The notes beneath the pieces are model-generated. The model saw only the letters and a list, made by a program, of their open reading frames with translations. It searched no databases and was not told where the DNA came from. From Bacteroidota bacterium (GTDB taxonomy: Bacteria > Bacteroidota > Ignavibacteria > Ignavibacteriales > Melioribacteraceae): a stretch of 34,987 bases of DNA. Shown here piece after piece: positions 15,958-24,669 of this stretch. The position numbers were made by a program, and so were the translations under genes. The stretch's first letter is position 1, and the number at the start of each line of letters is the position of its first letter. The stretch spans positions 1-34,987 of the forward strand of contig JAKAMT010000013.1 of NCBI GenBank assembly GCA_021812705.1. The letters are read 5' to 3'.

Positions 15958-16869
15958 TTAGTTTTTTAAAAGATCTCTCAATGCCTCTTTTAAATCCCCG
16001 TGCTTGAAACAAAATCCCGTCTCGACTGTCTTTTGGGGAATAACACAAGCTCCTTCGAGCAGAACATCGGCTCTTTCACCGAGAAATAATTTCAATATAA
16101 ATTCGGGGACTTTCATTGCGGCCGGTCTATTCATCTCTTTGCCAAGAGTTTTACAAAAGCGATCCATACTTACTATGCCCGGCGAAACAGCGTTCATCAC
16201 TCCGCTAATTTTTTTGCTGTCGATTGATAGAAGATAGATCTCAATCAGATCATCTATATGAATCCACGGGAACCATTGTTTTCCGCTTCCAAGCGGACCG
16301 CCTAAAAACAACTTAAAAGGAATTATTAATCTGGCTAGTGCACCGCTTGCTCTATCGAGCACAATTCCCGTTCTGATATTTACGCGTCTAACGCCGATCG
16401 TGTCGATTTTTTTTGATTCATCCTCCCAGGCTTTGGTTACACGCGCAAGAAAATCGGTGCCAGGATTTGAATCTTCGTCAACAGGATGAACCGAATTGCC
16501 GTAATAACCCACTGCCGAGGCTGCAATGAACGATTCCGGTTTTACTTTTGCTTTTTTGATTGCTTCAATTAGTTTTGAAGTTGATTTAATTCTGCTCTCA
16601 TAGATTTTTTTCTTTTGCCGCTCGGTCCATCTTGCGGAAAAGACATTTTCTCCGGCCAGATGAATCACCGCAGCTGCATTTTCAACCTCTCCGAACCAGT
16701 CATCGTTCGAATAATTCCACCGGACATATTTCGCCGCACCGGGTACATTTTTTTTCGCCGATTCTATATCTCTTGTAAACAAGACAACTTCATCTCCACG
16801 GTCCATGAGACGTTTAGACAATCTTTTGCCAATAGCCCCCGTTCCGCCCGTTAATATTATCTTTTTCAT
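15958..16869 (-). CDS. TIGR01777 family NAD(P)-dependent epimerase (SDR39U1/YfcH-like)
   Basis: A 303-residue extended short-chain dehydrogenase/reductase. The N-terminal nucleotide-binding motif GGTGAIG is at 8-14, followed by a VIHLAGENV segment with the WTERQKKKIYESRI helix typical of TIGR01777, then SAVGYYG near 118-124 containing the active-site Tyr region. PWIHIDDL and a C-terminal DUF1731-like end (VPEFILKLFLGERADVLLEG) complete the family pattern. It is cytoplasmic and its substrate is unknown throughout the family. A GGAAGG ribosome site precedes the minus-strand ATG. It is divergent from the DUF5686 gene and convergent with the pilin-like operon, so it is probably monocistronic. Confidence 0.93.
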   Translation of the reverse strand: MKKIILTGGTGAIGKRLSKRLMDRGDEVVLFTRDIESAKKNVPGAAKYVRWNYSNDDWFGEVENAAAVIHLAGENVFSARWTERQKKKIYESRIKSTSKLIEAIKKAKVKPESFIAASAVGYYGNSVHPVDEDSNPGTDFLARVTKAWEDESKKIDTIGVRRVNIRTGIVLDRASGALARLIIPFKLFLGGPLGSGKQWFPWIHIDDLIEIYLLSIDSKKISGVMNAVSPGIVSMDRFCKTLGKEMNRPAAMKVPEFILKLFLGERADVLLEGACVIPQKTVETGFCFKHGDLKEALRDLLKN

Positions 16870-16940
16870 TAACGCCTTCCTTTTTCAGAGGTTTGTTTTT
16901 AAATACAATATAAGACGGCTTCTTAATTATACGAACTTTT

Positions 16941-16967
16941 TTGATATCAGATTATGTTATATTTTTG
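16941..16967 (+). promoter_or_regulatory. Candidate Bacteroidetes-type promoter for the DUF5686 gene
   Basis: TATTTTTG (16960-16967) matches the TAnnTTTG minus-7 pattern of Bacteroidetes, with a TTG (16941-16943) 16 bases upstream. It lies about 50 bases before the TTG start at 17019. This is a motif match only; the spacing is slightly short for the consensus. Confidence 0.3.
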
Positions 16968-17018
16968 GCATGCAGCCGGTCTATTTTATAAAATACTGGT
17001 ATCAGCAAAGAGGCGTTA

Positions 17019-19448
17019 TTGAGTAAACAGACATTGCTATTCATTCTGATCCTATCTTCAAAAATATTTTCGCAGAAATATACTTTGAAGGGTTCGGTAT
17101 CGGATAAATCAACTCTTCTTCCGTTAAGTTTTGCAAGCGTTCAAATTGCAGGAACATATTCGGGAACCACCACAAATCGCGAAGGAAATTTTGAACTCCG
17201 CCTAAAGCCGGGCAATTATTTTTTGACTACCACATTCATCGGGTATAAATCGGATACTCTTAAAATCGAACTGGACGGCAACAAAGAGGTAAAATTCAAT
17301 TTGGAACCGATACCGGTCAGGTTATCAGAAATAAAAGTTCTGCCCGGAGAAAATCCCGCGCTTAAAATTATCCGGGCGGCAATTGAAGCAAAAAAAGAGC
17401 GCTCTAAAAAATTAAACTCTTATGCTTTCAGCGCCTACACAAAAGGGATTATAAAGACCACAAAAGATTTTTCGAGTTCCGGAGGGGGAATTAATTTATC
17501 TATCGGCTCAAAAGACACCGCCAAACTTAAAATTACAGGAATAATTGAAAATGAAAGCCGCGGCTATTTTAACAAACCGGGCAAATACAAAGATGAGATA
17601 GTAGCCCGGAAACAGAGTGCAAACACACCCTCTTCAGTTAATATTTTAACCGGCGGCAGAATAATTCAAAATTTTTATACGGACGATATTCTATTCCTCG
17701 GGAAACAGATTCCAAGCCCCATCGCAGACGACGCAATAGATTATTATGATTATCTCATAGAAGATACTCTTTCAATAAACAATCAAAACGTTTTTCAGAT
17801 ACACATTAATCCTTTAAGAAAATCCGATCCCGGCTTCACCGGCGATATTTTTATTACGGACAAATCATATTGCCTCCTAAAACTAGATCTTGATCTCAAC
17901 AGCCCGGCAAATCCCGCGCGGCTGTTCGACAGAGTGAACGTGTTCCAGCAGTTCAACCGGTTCGGCGAAGACATATACATGCCCATCGACTACCGAATAT
18001 TTGCTTACGGAAATTTTTTGGGCATTGCGAAGTTCGGCTTTGAACTGAATACCGTTTTTTACGACTACAAAATAAACGAAGCTATCGATGATGATATTTT
18101 TGGGATGGCAATTGTAAAAGTAATGCCGGACGCGGATAAAAAAGATTCCCTCTATTGGAAATCTACCCAGACAATCGCCAATACAATAGAAGAACAGAAT
18201 GCTTATAAAAGGATAGACAGTTTAGAAACCGTTCCAAAAACTTTTTGGGATAATTTTTCATTTTTGTCCACCACAGTAAATTTAAGTAAATATTTTTCTG
18301 TGACGGGTCCGCTTTCCCTCTATTCATTCAACAGGATCGAAGGGCACACATTAAATTTCGGAATTGGTTTTTCCCAGCCGGAAGAAAAAAGATTTTTGGT
18401 CAACTCCGATTTTTCCTACGGATTTTCAGACAAAATACTTAAAGCTGATTTTTCCGCAACATATCTTCTGGGAGAATACAGAACAACCTCGGTCTCATTT
18501 TCCGCTAACAATAAATTAACAGATCTTTTCCGCGAATCGATAAAATTCAACAAACTTACTTCCACGCTTACCAACCTATTGGGCAAGTATGATTTCAGGG
18601 ATTACTATTACACAAAAGGATTTTCTTTTAAATTTTTGAGTGAAGTATTTCCCATTCTTCGCATCGGTGCTGGCATTTTAAACAGAACCGACAATTCCGG
18701 GAACGCCAATTCCGATTACTCAATCTTGAATATGAATAAGCGTTACAATGTTAATCCTTCCATTTGCGAGACAAAAATAAACGCCATCACAGCAGCTATA
18801 CAGATTGATAGCAGAAAATATATTGAGGACGGTTATTTCAGAAGGAGAGTGGGAACGAATCAGCTTGCGGCAGTGCTGTCTGGTGACGCAATATTCAGTC
18901 TTAAAAATTTACTTAACAGTTCAATGAGTTTTAATCTTTACCGGTATACTTTAAATGGCTATATGCCAACGGTCAAATCGGGCGGAATTAATCTTATATT
19001 GAGCGGGGTTTATTCCTCCGGCGCGGTTCCGATGCAGATGCTTTTCTCGCTTCCGGGAAACATTGAAAGCGCGAGTCAGTCATTCACAATGAGGACGCTT
19101 AGAACGGGTGAAGTTTTTGGCGATCGGGCACTTGTTCTGTCAATTGAAAACAATGTAAACGATGAATTGTTTCGCCTTCTGGGTCTCACTTTTTTATGTG
19201 AGCTGCAGATAAATTTGAATTTTCATTTCAACGCGGCGGTGATTGAAGTTTCCGCAGAAAGCAAAAACATCCTCCCCTCCTTTTATAATAATAACTCTCA
19301 TCCGCTTACCGAGTATAAAAGTCCATTCTATGAACTTGGTTTCGGAATCGGTCATCCGCTCGTACCATTCCGTATTGAATTTACATGGAAGCTGAATTAC
19401 TTGGGAAATGAAAACTTCTTCGTAGGAATAAACACGCCGGTTTTGTAA
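17019..19448 (+). CDS. DUF5686 / carboxypeptidase-regulatory-like domain outer-membrane protein
   Basis: An 809-residue exported protein. After a Sec signal (about 1-18, ending KIFSQ), residues about 20-100 form a carboxypeptidase-D-regulatory-like beta-sandwich (YTLKGSVSDKSTLLPLSFA; TTTNREGNFELRL; FIGYKSDTL). The rest matches the DUF5686 type that commonly follows this domain in Bacteroidetes and relatives: A-x-x-IIRAAIEAK near 120 and a long beta-rich C-terminal part with outer-membrane-barrel character. No TonB plug is obvious. The start is TTG at 17019, supported by AGAGG at 17009-17013 and by an immediate signal peptide; no ATG offers an alternative. The function is unknown, probably surface or outer-membrane. 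Confidence 0.85.
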   Translation: MSKQTLLFILILSSKIFSQKYTLKGSVSDKSTLLPLSFASVQIAGTYSGTTTNREGNFELRLKPGNYFLTTTFIGYKSDTLKIELDGNKEVKFNLEPIPVRLSEIKVLPGENPALKIIRAAIEAKKERSKKLNSYAFSAYTKGIIKTTKDFSSSGGGINLSIGSKDTAKLKITGIIENESRGYFNKPGKYKDEIVARKQSANTPSSVNILTGGRIIQNFYTDDILFLGKQIPSPIADDAIDYYDYLIEDTLSINNQNVFQIHINPLRKSDPGFTGDIFITDKSYCLLKLDLDLNSPANPARLFDRVNVFQQFNRFGEDIYMPIDYRIFAYGNFLGIAKFGFELNTVFYDYKINEAIDDDIFGMAIVKVMPDADKKDSLYWKSTQTIANTIEEQNAYKRIDSLETVPKTFWDNFSFLSTTVNLSKYFSVTGPLSLYSFNRIEGHTLNFGIGFSQPEEKRFLVNSDFSYGFSDKILKADFSATYLLGEYRTTSVSFSANNKLTDLFRESIKFNKLTSTLTNLLGKYDFRDYYYTKGFSFKFLSEVFPILRIGAGILNRTDNSGNANSDYSILNMNKRYNVNPSICETKINAITAAIQIDSRKYIEDGYFRRRVGTNQLAAVLSGDAIFSLKNLLNSSMSFNLYRYTLNGYMPTVKSGGINLILSGVYSSGAVPMQMLFSLPGNIESASQSFTMRTLRTGEVFGDRALVLSIENNVNDELFRLLGLTFLCELQINLNFHFNAAVIEVSAESKNILPSFYNNNSHPLTEYKSPFYELGFGIGHPLVPFRIEFTWKLNYLGNENFFVGINTPVL

Positions 19449-19459
19449 AAAAACCGGCG
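19435..19459. terminator. Hairpin overlapping the DUF5686 stop codon, between convergent genes
   Basis: CGCCGGTTTT (19435-19444) pairs with AAAACCGGCG (19450-19459) around a five-base loop that includes the TAA stop of the + gene. The minus strand has a T-run within the hairpin and TGTTTATT after it, so it may serve the minus-strand DUF1684 gene as well. Confidence 0.6.
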
Positions 19460-19486
19460 CGCCAAATATTTTAAGGCTAAAAGCTG

Positions 19487-20395
19487 TTAATGACCTGCTC
19501 CGTGAAACATCTTTTCGCCCGCTGTAATATTCATTTTGAGATAGTTCTGTTGTGGAGGAAGAGGACAAGTGGCGTATTTTGTAAATGCACACGGGGGATT
19601 ATATGCTTTATTAAAATCGATTATTATTTTCCCTGTCGAATCGGTCTTGTCTGCATATAAAAATCTTCCTGATCCGTATGTTTCATTACCGCTGGTCTCG
19701 TCGGCGAACAGTATAAAATATTGACGCCCTGCATCAAGAGGGTCTATTCTATATACTATTCCCTCTTTTTCGAATTTCAATGCGGCAGGAACTAAAACCG
19801 AATCTATCTGCCCAAGAACGTTTTGAATCAGAACTTTTTTGGGAGCAGGATACGGTTCAAGGCTTGCTTCGAAGCGCCAATTTGAATTTACCGGGTAAGT
19901 GTCTATGCCAGTAAAATTTTTGAGCAAATCCGAATTAAGATCTCTCAGCCGCACTCCGTATTTATCTCCCCTTTTAATTATGAACCACCTCAATGATCCT
20001 GATTCGAGAACAGTCTCCCCGTGAAGATCGTCTTTTAATTTCAGAGAAATAATTTTCACACCCCCGCTTTTTACTTCTGCATCCGGATTTATTTTTGCGG
20101 TTACCGTTGAATCTTCAAGAATTAAACTTCCGATAAACTTTGGAGCTTTTCCTTCAGGGAAAATTATATCATTGCTTTTATCGCTGCCGAATTTATTATC
20201 CCCCTTTTTAAGCCAGTAAAGCCCAACAAGGTTCAGCCAGCCGTTTTCCTTTTTAAGATTCTCAATTCTTTCTTTGTGCCAATTATTAATTTTTGCGATA
20301 TACTCCGGCGAACCGTTTTCTCTATAATCCTTTGAACAGCTTGAAAAAATGAAAAACGCAATAATCAACCCGAGAATTGTTTCATATTTTTTCAT
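19487..20395 (-). CDS. DUF1684 family lipoprotein
   Basis: A 302-residue protein with a lipoprotein signal: a hydrophobic core at 7-18 and lipobox F-S-S-C20. The DUF1684 pattern is clear: WHKERIENLKKENGWLNLVGL near 40-60, GVRLRDLNS, and the highly characteristic C-terminal block with FNKAYNPPCAFT, ATCPLPP and QNYL followed by AGEK. The conserved Asn/Pro/Cys/Phe and Cys-Pro residues near the end are probably functional, but the family's activity is unknown to me. It is expected to be anchored in the cell envelope. The minus-strand ATG is preceded by AAGGGGATG. It is divergent from the PLP decarboxylase across about 100 bases. Confidence 0.93.
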   Translation of the reverse strand: MKKYETILGLIIAFFIFSSCSKDYRENGSPEYIAKINNWHKERIENLKKENGWLNLVGLYWLKKGDNKFGSDKSNDIIFPEGKAPKFIGSLILEDSTVTAKINPDAEVKSGGVKIISLKLKDDLHGETVLESGSLRWFIIKRGDKYGVRLRDLNSDLLKNFTGIDTYPVNSNWRFEASLEPYPAPKKVLIQNVLGQIDSVLVPAALKFEKEGIVYRIDPLDAGRQYFILFADETSGNETYGSGRFLYADKTDSTGKIIIDFNKAYNPPCAFTKYATCPLPPQQNYLKMNITAGEKMFHGAGH

Positions 20396-20496
20396 TTACA
20401 TCCCCTTAATTAATTTATTATAAAGTATAATAAAGATTTGTAATTTATCTGCCGAAAAATACGCAATCATCCGTTCATCTCACAAAAGGACCCAAA

Positions 20497-21942
20497 ATGA
20501 ATTCCATTATTGATGAAGCTTTTAGTACAGAACTTTTCCGCATCGAAGGGCATAAACTTATAGATCAAATCGCGGAATACCTGGACGCCTGCTACGATAG
20601 AAAAATTGAAAAGGCTATTCCCTGGAGTGAGCCCGATGATCTTCTGAAATTCTGGCAGAATAAATTGTCCGGCGAAAGAATCCCTTTCTCCGAAATAGTT
20701 GCAGCTGCGCTTGATAATTCGGTTCATCTTCATCATCCCCGTTACATCGGGCATCAGGTTGCGGTACCGGCTCCTCTTACAATACTAAGCGAGATGGTCT
20801 CTTCTCTCTTGAATGCGGGCATGGTGATTTATGAAACGGGACAGACTTCTACAGCCATGGAAAAAATTGTTACCGACTGGATCTGCAGTAAAATCGGGTA
20901 CGAAAGTAATAGCGGCGGAGTTTTGACTTCCGGCGGGTCTCTGGGAAATTTGACCGCTCTCTTGGCTGCGCGCCAAAAAATGGGCGATAATGATATTTGG
21001 GAAGATGGCGTTATAGATGGTGAAAAATATATTATACTGGTTTCCGAAGAAGCGCATTACAGCATAGCCCGCGCCGGTAAAATTCTCGGCTTGGGTAAAG
21101 GTGTCGTTAAAGTGCCCGCCGATAAGCATTTTCAGATGGATATGGATCAGTTAAAAAAACTTTATTCGGAATTTTCCAATCAGAATAAAAAAGTGATTGC
21201 AGTTGCGGCAAGCGCCTGCACCACTTCCACCGGCACTTACGACAGGTTAAACGATATTGCGGATTTCTGCGCTGAAAATAATTTGTGGCTTCATGTGGAC
21301 GCAGCGCACGGAGGAGGGGCAGTGCTTACTGATAAATATAAACATCTTGCCGAAGGAATCGACAGAGCCGATTCAGTGGTTATAGATTTTCATAAAATGT
21401 TTGTATCGCCCGGACTTATAACATCCGTTAGTTTTAAGGATAATGATGATTCGTATTCGGCATTTGCGCAAAAGGCTTCCTATCTGTGGAGCAAAGATCA
21501 CGAGAAAGAGTGGTTTAACATCGGCAAACGCACAGTTGAATGTACCAAGAAGATGATGAGTCTAAAAATATTTGTCCTTTTAAAAATTTACGGTGAAGAA
21601 CTTTTTAAGGAATATATAGAGTCGCGTTACAACGCAGCACGAGAATTTGCCGAACTTATTAAGCAAAGGAAAAACTTCGAAATTCTCACCGAGCCGCAAA
21701 GCAATATTCTTTGTTTCCGCTACAATCCCGGTGCAATGGACGACGCTTCTCTGAACAAACTTAACTCGGCCTTGAGAAGAAAAATGCTGGAAAACGGAAA
21801 ATTTTACATTGTTCAGACAACTGCAAAAGGAAACATATATCAGCGGGTTACGGTGATGAATCCATTCACAAACAGTATAGATTTCGGCAGCCTGCTGGAT
21901 GACATTGACCGCAATTATTTTGAAAATTTTATTCAACATTGA
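20497..21942 (+). CDS. Group II PLP-dependent amino-acid decarboxylase
   Basis: A 481-residue fold-type I PLP decarboxylase related to aromatic-L-amino-acid, 2,4-diaminobutyrate and glutamate decarboxylases. Visible signatures are HHPRYIGH (79-86) in the substrate pocket, TSGGSLGN (144-151) for the phosphate, H187 in SEEAHYS stacking on the cofactor ring, D268 in HVDAAHGGG contacting the pyridine nitrogen, and K300 in DFHKMF as the Schiff-base lysine. It has no signal peptide and is cytoplasmic. AAAAGGA lies at good spacing before ATG 20497. Substrate specificity cannot be assigned; family members make amines from L-amino acids. A terminator-like hairpin follows, so it is probably a single-gene unit. 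Confidence 0.9.
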   Translation: MNSIIDEAFSTELFRIEGHKLIDQIAEYLDACYDRKIEKAIPWSEPDDLLKFWQNKLSGERIPFSEIVAAALDNSVHLHHPRYIGHQVAVPAPLTILSEMVSSLLNAGMVIYETGQTSTAMEKIVTDWICSKIGYESNSGGVLTSGGSLGNLTALLAARQKMGDNDIWEDGVIDGEKYIILVSEEAHYSIARAGKILGLGKGVVKVPADKHFQMDMDQLKKLYSEFSNQNKKVIAVAASACTTSTGTYDRLNDIADFCAENNLWLHVDAAHGGGAVLTDKYKHLAEGIDRADSVVIDFHKMFVSPGLITSVSFKDNDDSYSAFAQKASYLWSKDHEKEWFNIGKRTVECTKKMMSLKIFVLLKIYGEELFKEYIESRYNAAREFAELIKQRKNFEILTEPQSNILCFRYNPGAMDDASLNKLNSALRRKMLENGKFYIVQTTAKGNIYQRVTVMNPFTNSIDFGSLLDDIDRNYFENFIQH

Positions 21943-21997
21943 CCCCATTTTTCTCGATTATAAACATAGACTCATTAAACATGGCGGGTAAATAAGC

Positions 21998-22027
21998 GCC
22001 GGGTTTAATAACCGGCAACCAATTTTT
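21998..22027 (+). terminator. Probable terminator after the PLP decarboxylase
   Basis: GCCGG (21998-22002) pairs with CCGGC (22012-22016), with two further T-A pairs after a bulged G, and a T5 run ends at 22027 after a six-base gap. The distance to the T-run is longer than ideal. Confidence 0.5.
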
Positions 22028-22144
22028 GTGTCTATTTCACATAAAATTGTTTTCCGGGTTTATTTAATAATTACGGTTTAAGTTAGTGTATATTTTTTTA
22101 TATTAACTTTAGCTTGATATTTAACTTCGTCTTCGGAATTTAAG

Positions 22145-24601
22145 ATGAGACGTAAAATCAAAACTGAATTAAAAAAGTCCGGAATGGAATCAAAGAGAAA
22201 GAAAGCTCCCGTTAAATCCGCGAGGAAGGAAATTCTGCCACCAAAAGAGAACCCGAATTTTGAAGCGAATTTCAAAGCTGTAATAGAGAATGCGGGGATT
22301 GGAATCGCTGTAATTTCGAAAGATGGCAAAATCTCGATAGCTAATTCTGCCCTTTCGAAAATGCTCGGCTACTCTCCCAAAGAATCGCTCCGCCTATCTC
22401 TGCGCAAACTTTCTCATCCCGGAGACTTTGCCGCCGTGGTTCAAATTTTCCGCGATGTAATGAGAGGGAAAAAATCCAAATTCCAGACGGAAGAAAGATT
22501 TTTAACCAAATCCGGCGAAGTAAGAAATGCAAAACTTACTGTGTCGGCCGTTGATGATAAGAAGACTAAATCAAAAAATATTATTGTAATCGTAGAAGAT
22601 ATTACAGATCAGAAGAAAATTTCGGAAACATTTGAGAAAGAACAAAATCTTTTTACAAAACTTTTGGAACTGCTGCCGGAGTCTATATACTTCAAAGATT
22701 TGGAAAGCCGGTTTATTAAGACCAATAACGCGCTTGCTTTAAAACACGGATTCAGATCGCCGGATCTTATAATTGGCAAATCAGATAAAGACACATTCGG
22801 TACCGAACATGCAAGCGAAACAAAAATCGACGAACAGAATATTATTAGAACCGGAGAACCAATAATTGGGAAAGAAGAAAAAGAGGATTGGCCAGACGGA
22901 AGGACAACCTGGGGCTTGACCACAAAACTTCCATTATATGATAAGAACAATAAAATTATAGGCACCTTCGGAATAACAAGAGACATTACTCATACAAAGC
23001 AGATGCAGGAATCGCTTCATGAAAGCGAACAAATTTATCATTCCTTATTCGACGGCTCCGACGATGGAATGCTCCTCATCTCGAGTGGAAAAATTATCGA
23101 CTGCAATCAGGCGTTGCAGGACATTTTTAAATACGACCGCGAATCTATTCTTGGAAAAACACCAGCTTATTTTTCGCCGGAATTTCAGCCGGACGGAAAA
23201 TCTTCTCTCGAAGAATCGCATGTTAAAATGGATCTCACTTTAGTAGGACTTCCGCAGAGGTTTTACTGGAGACACAAAAGAAAAGACGGTTCATTCGTAG
23301 ATTGCGACATATCTTTGAGAACGCTGATTATTTCGGGGAAAAAAATTATTCACGGCACTGTACGTGATATTACCGAAATAAAACGCGCCGAAAAATTCAG
23401 ACAAATACTGTACGACATTTCCGAAACTGTATATACTGCGCCAGACATGGACTCTATGTACAGACAAATTCACGAAAAAGTTGCACAGTTAGTCCCCGTT
23501 AAAAATATTTATATCGCTCTTTTTGACGAAAAGACAGATATGATCTCCTTCCCTTATTTTGTTGATGAATTCGATCCTCCTCAAAAGCCCAAAAAACTTG
23601 GTACCGGACTAACGGAATATATTCTTAGGAAGGGAGAGGCAGAATTAATAAACGCTCAAAGAGACCTTGATTTAAGGAGGTCCGGCGAAGTGGAACTTAT
23701 TGGCGAACCGGCGGCAATCTGGCTTGGTGTACCGCTTAAAGTTTATGGAAAAACTATAGGCGTTATTGTTGTTCAGGATTATGAAGACGAAAACGCATAC
23801 GGTGAAGAAGAGATGCAGGTGCTTATATTTGTTTCAGAACAAATTGCACATGCTATTGAAAGAAAAAGAGCATCGGAGTCCATAAAAACATATGCCGAGG
23901 AATTGAAACAGCTAAACAACACAAAAGATAAATTCTTCTCGATAATAGCACACGATTTAAGAAATCCATTTATTACTATTTTAGGTTTTTCTGATCTTCT
24001 GGTTTCGGACTATGAGGATTTATCGGATGAAGAAAAATTATTTTATATCTCGGAAATGAAAAAATCTGCCGAGACATCTCACAATTTGCTCCAGAACCTT
24101 CTCCAATGGTCGCGCTCTCAAACCGGAAGAATTGAATACAATCCGGCGGCACTGAATCTTGCAGAGTTAGTATTAAGCAACGTCAATCTTCTTAATCCGC
24201 ATGCATCCAGAAAGAATATTACCATCCGGTCGTCGGTTCCCGAAAATCTGAGCATTACAGCCGACGAGGATATGCTGAATACGATTATGCGCAATCTTAT
24301 AACTAACGCCATAAAATTCACAGAAACAAACGGAAGAATAGATATCAACTGCGGGGAGGAACAGGATAAAATTACGGTTTGTGTAGCCGATACGGGCGTT
24401 GGAATGAGCGCATCCGTAAAAGAAAAATTATTCAAAGCAGATGAGACACGTTCAACCGCAGGGACGGCACAGGAATCCGGAACGGGACTGGGATTAATAC
24501 TTTGCAAAGAATTTGTTGAAAAACACGGCGGTAATATTACAGTTGAAAGCGAGATTGGAAAGGGGAGTAAATTCTGTTTCTCGCTTCCCAAAACCGTTTA
24601 A
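22145..24601 (+). CDS. Soluble PAS-PAS-PAS-GAF sensor histidine kinase
   Basis: An 818-residue kinase with no transmembrane segment, so a cytoplasmic sensor. The order is: a basic N-terminal tail, PAS at about 40-155, PAS at about 165-283 (with a P-x-SIYFKDLESRF pattern), PAS at about 293-413, GAF at about 420-575, then HisKA with the phospho-accepting H603 in FFSIIAHDLRNPF. The HATPase domain follows, with N717/N721 in the N box, DTGVGM at 749-754 and GTGLGL at 779-784. All catalytic elements look intact. The ligand or cofactor of the PAS and GAF domains is not evident. No regulator of matching type is adjacent, because the next gene is another kinase, so this may be an orphan or share the downstream receivers. 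Confidence 0.92.
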   Translation: MRRKIKTELKKSGMESKRKKAPVKSARKEILPPKENPNFEANFKAVIENAGIGIAVISKDGKISIANSALSKMLGYSPKESLRLSLRKLSHPGDFAAVVQIFRDVMRGKKSKFQTEERFLTKSGEVRNAKLTVSAVDDKKTKSKNIIVIVEDITDQKKISETFEKEQNLFTKLLELLPESIYFKDLESRFIKTNNALALKHGFRSPDLIIGKSDKDTFGTEHASETKIDEQNIIRTGEPIIGKEEKEDWPDGRTTWGLTTKLPLYDKNNKIIGTFGITRDITHTKQMQESLHESEQIYHSLFDGSDDGMLLISSGKIIDCNQALQDIFKYDRESILGKTPAYFSPEFQPDGKSSLEESHVKMDLTLVGLPQRFYWRHKRKDGSFVDCDISLRTLIISGKKIIHGTVRDITEIKRAEKFRQILYDISETVYTAPDMDSMYRQIHEKVAQLVPVKNIYIALFDEKTDMISFPYFVDEFDPPQKPKKLGTGLTEYILRKGEAELINAQRDLDLRRSGEVELIGEPAAIWLGVPLKVYGKTIGVIVVQDYEDENAYGEEEMQVLIFVSEQIAHAIERKRASESIKTYAEELKQLNNTKDKFFSIIAHDLRNPFITILGFSDLLVSDYEDLSDEEKLFYISEMKKSAETSHNLLQNLLQWSRSQTGRIEYNPAALNLAELVLSNVNLLNPHASRKNITIRSSVPENLSITADEDMLNTIMRNLITNAIKFTETNGRIDINCGEEQDKITVCVADTGVGMSASVKEKLFKADETRSTAGTAQESGTGLGLILCKEFVEKHGGNITVESEIGKGSKFCFSLPKTV

Positions 24602-24669
24602 AGAGCAACGGATTTTCGAGTTGTTTTTTTTATCCGCAGAATATTATTTTTTAAAAAGCAGACTGACCG

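Noticed and set aside
21999-22062. Direct repeat CCGGGTTTA (21999-22007 and 22054-22062)
   Set aside because: It is only nine bases and the first copy is part of the terminator stem; chance is sufficient.
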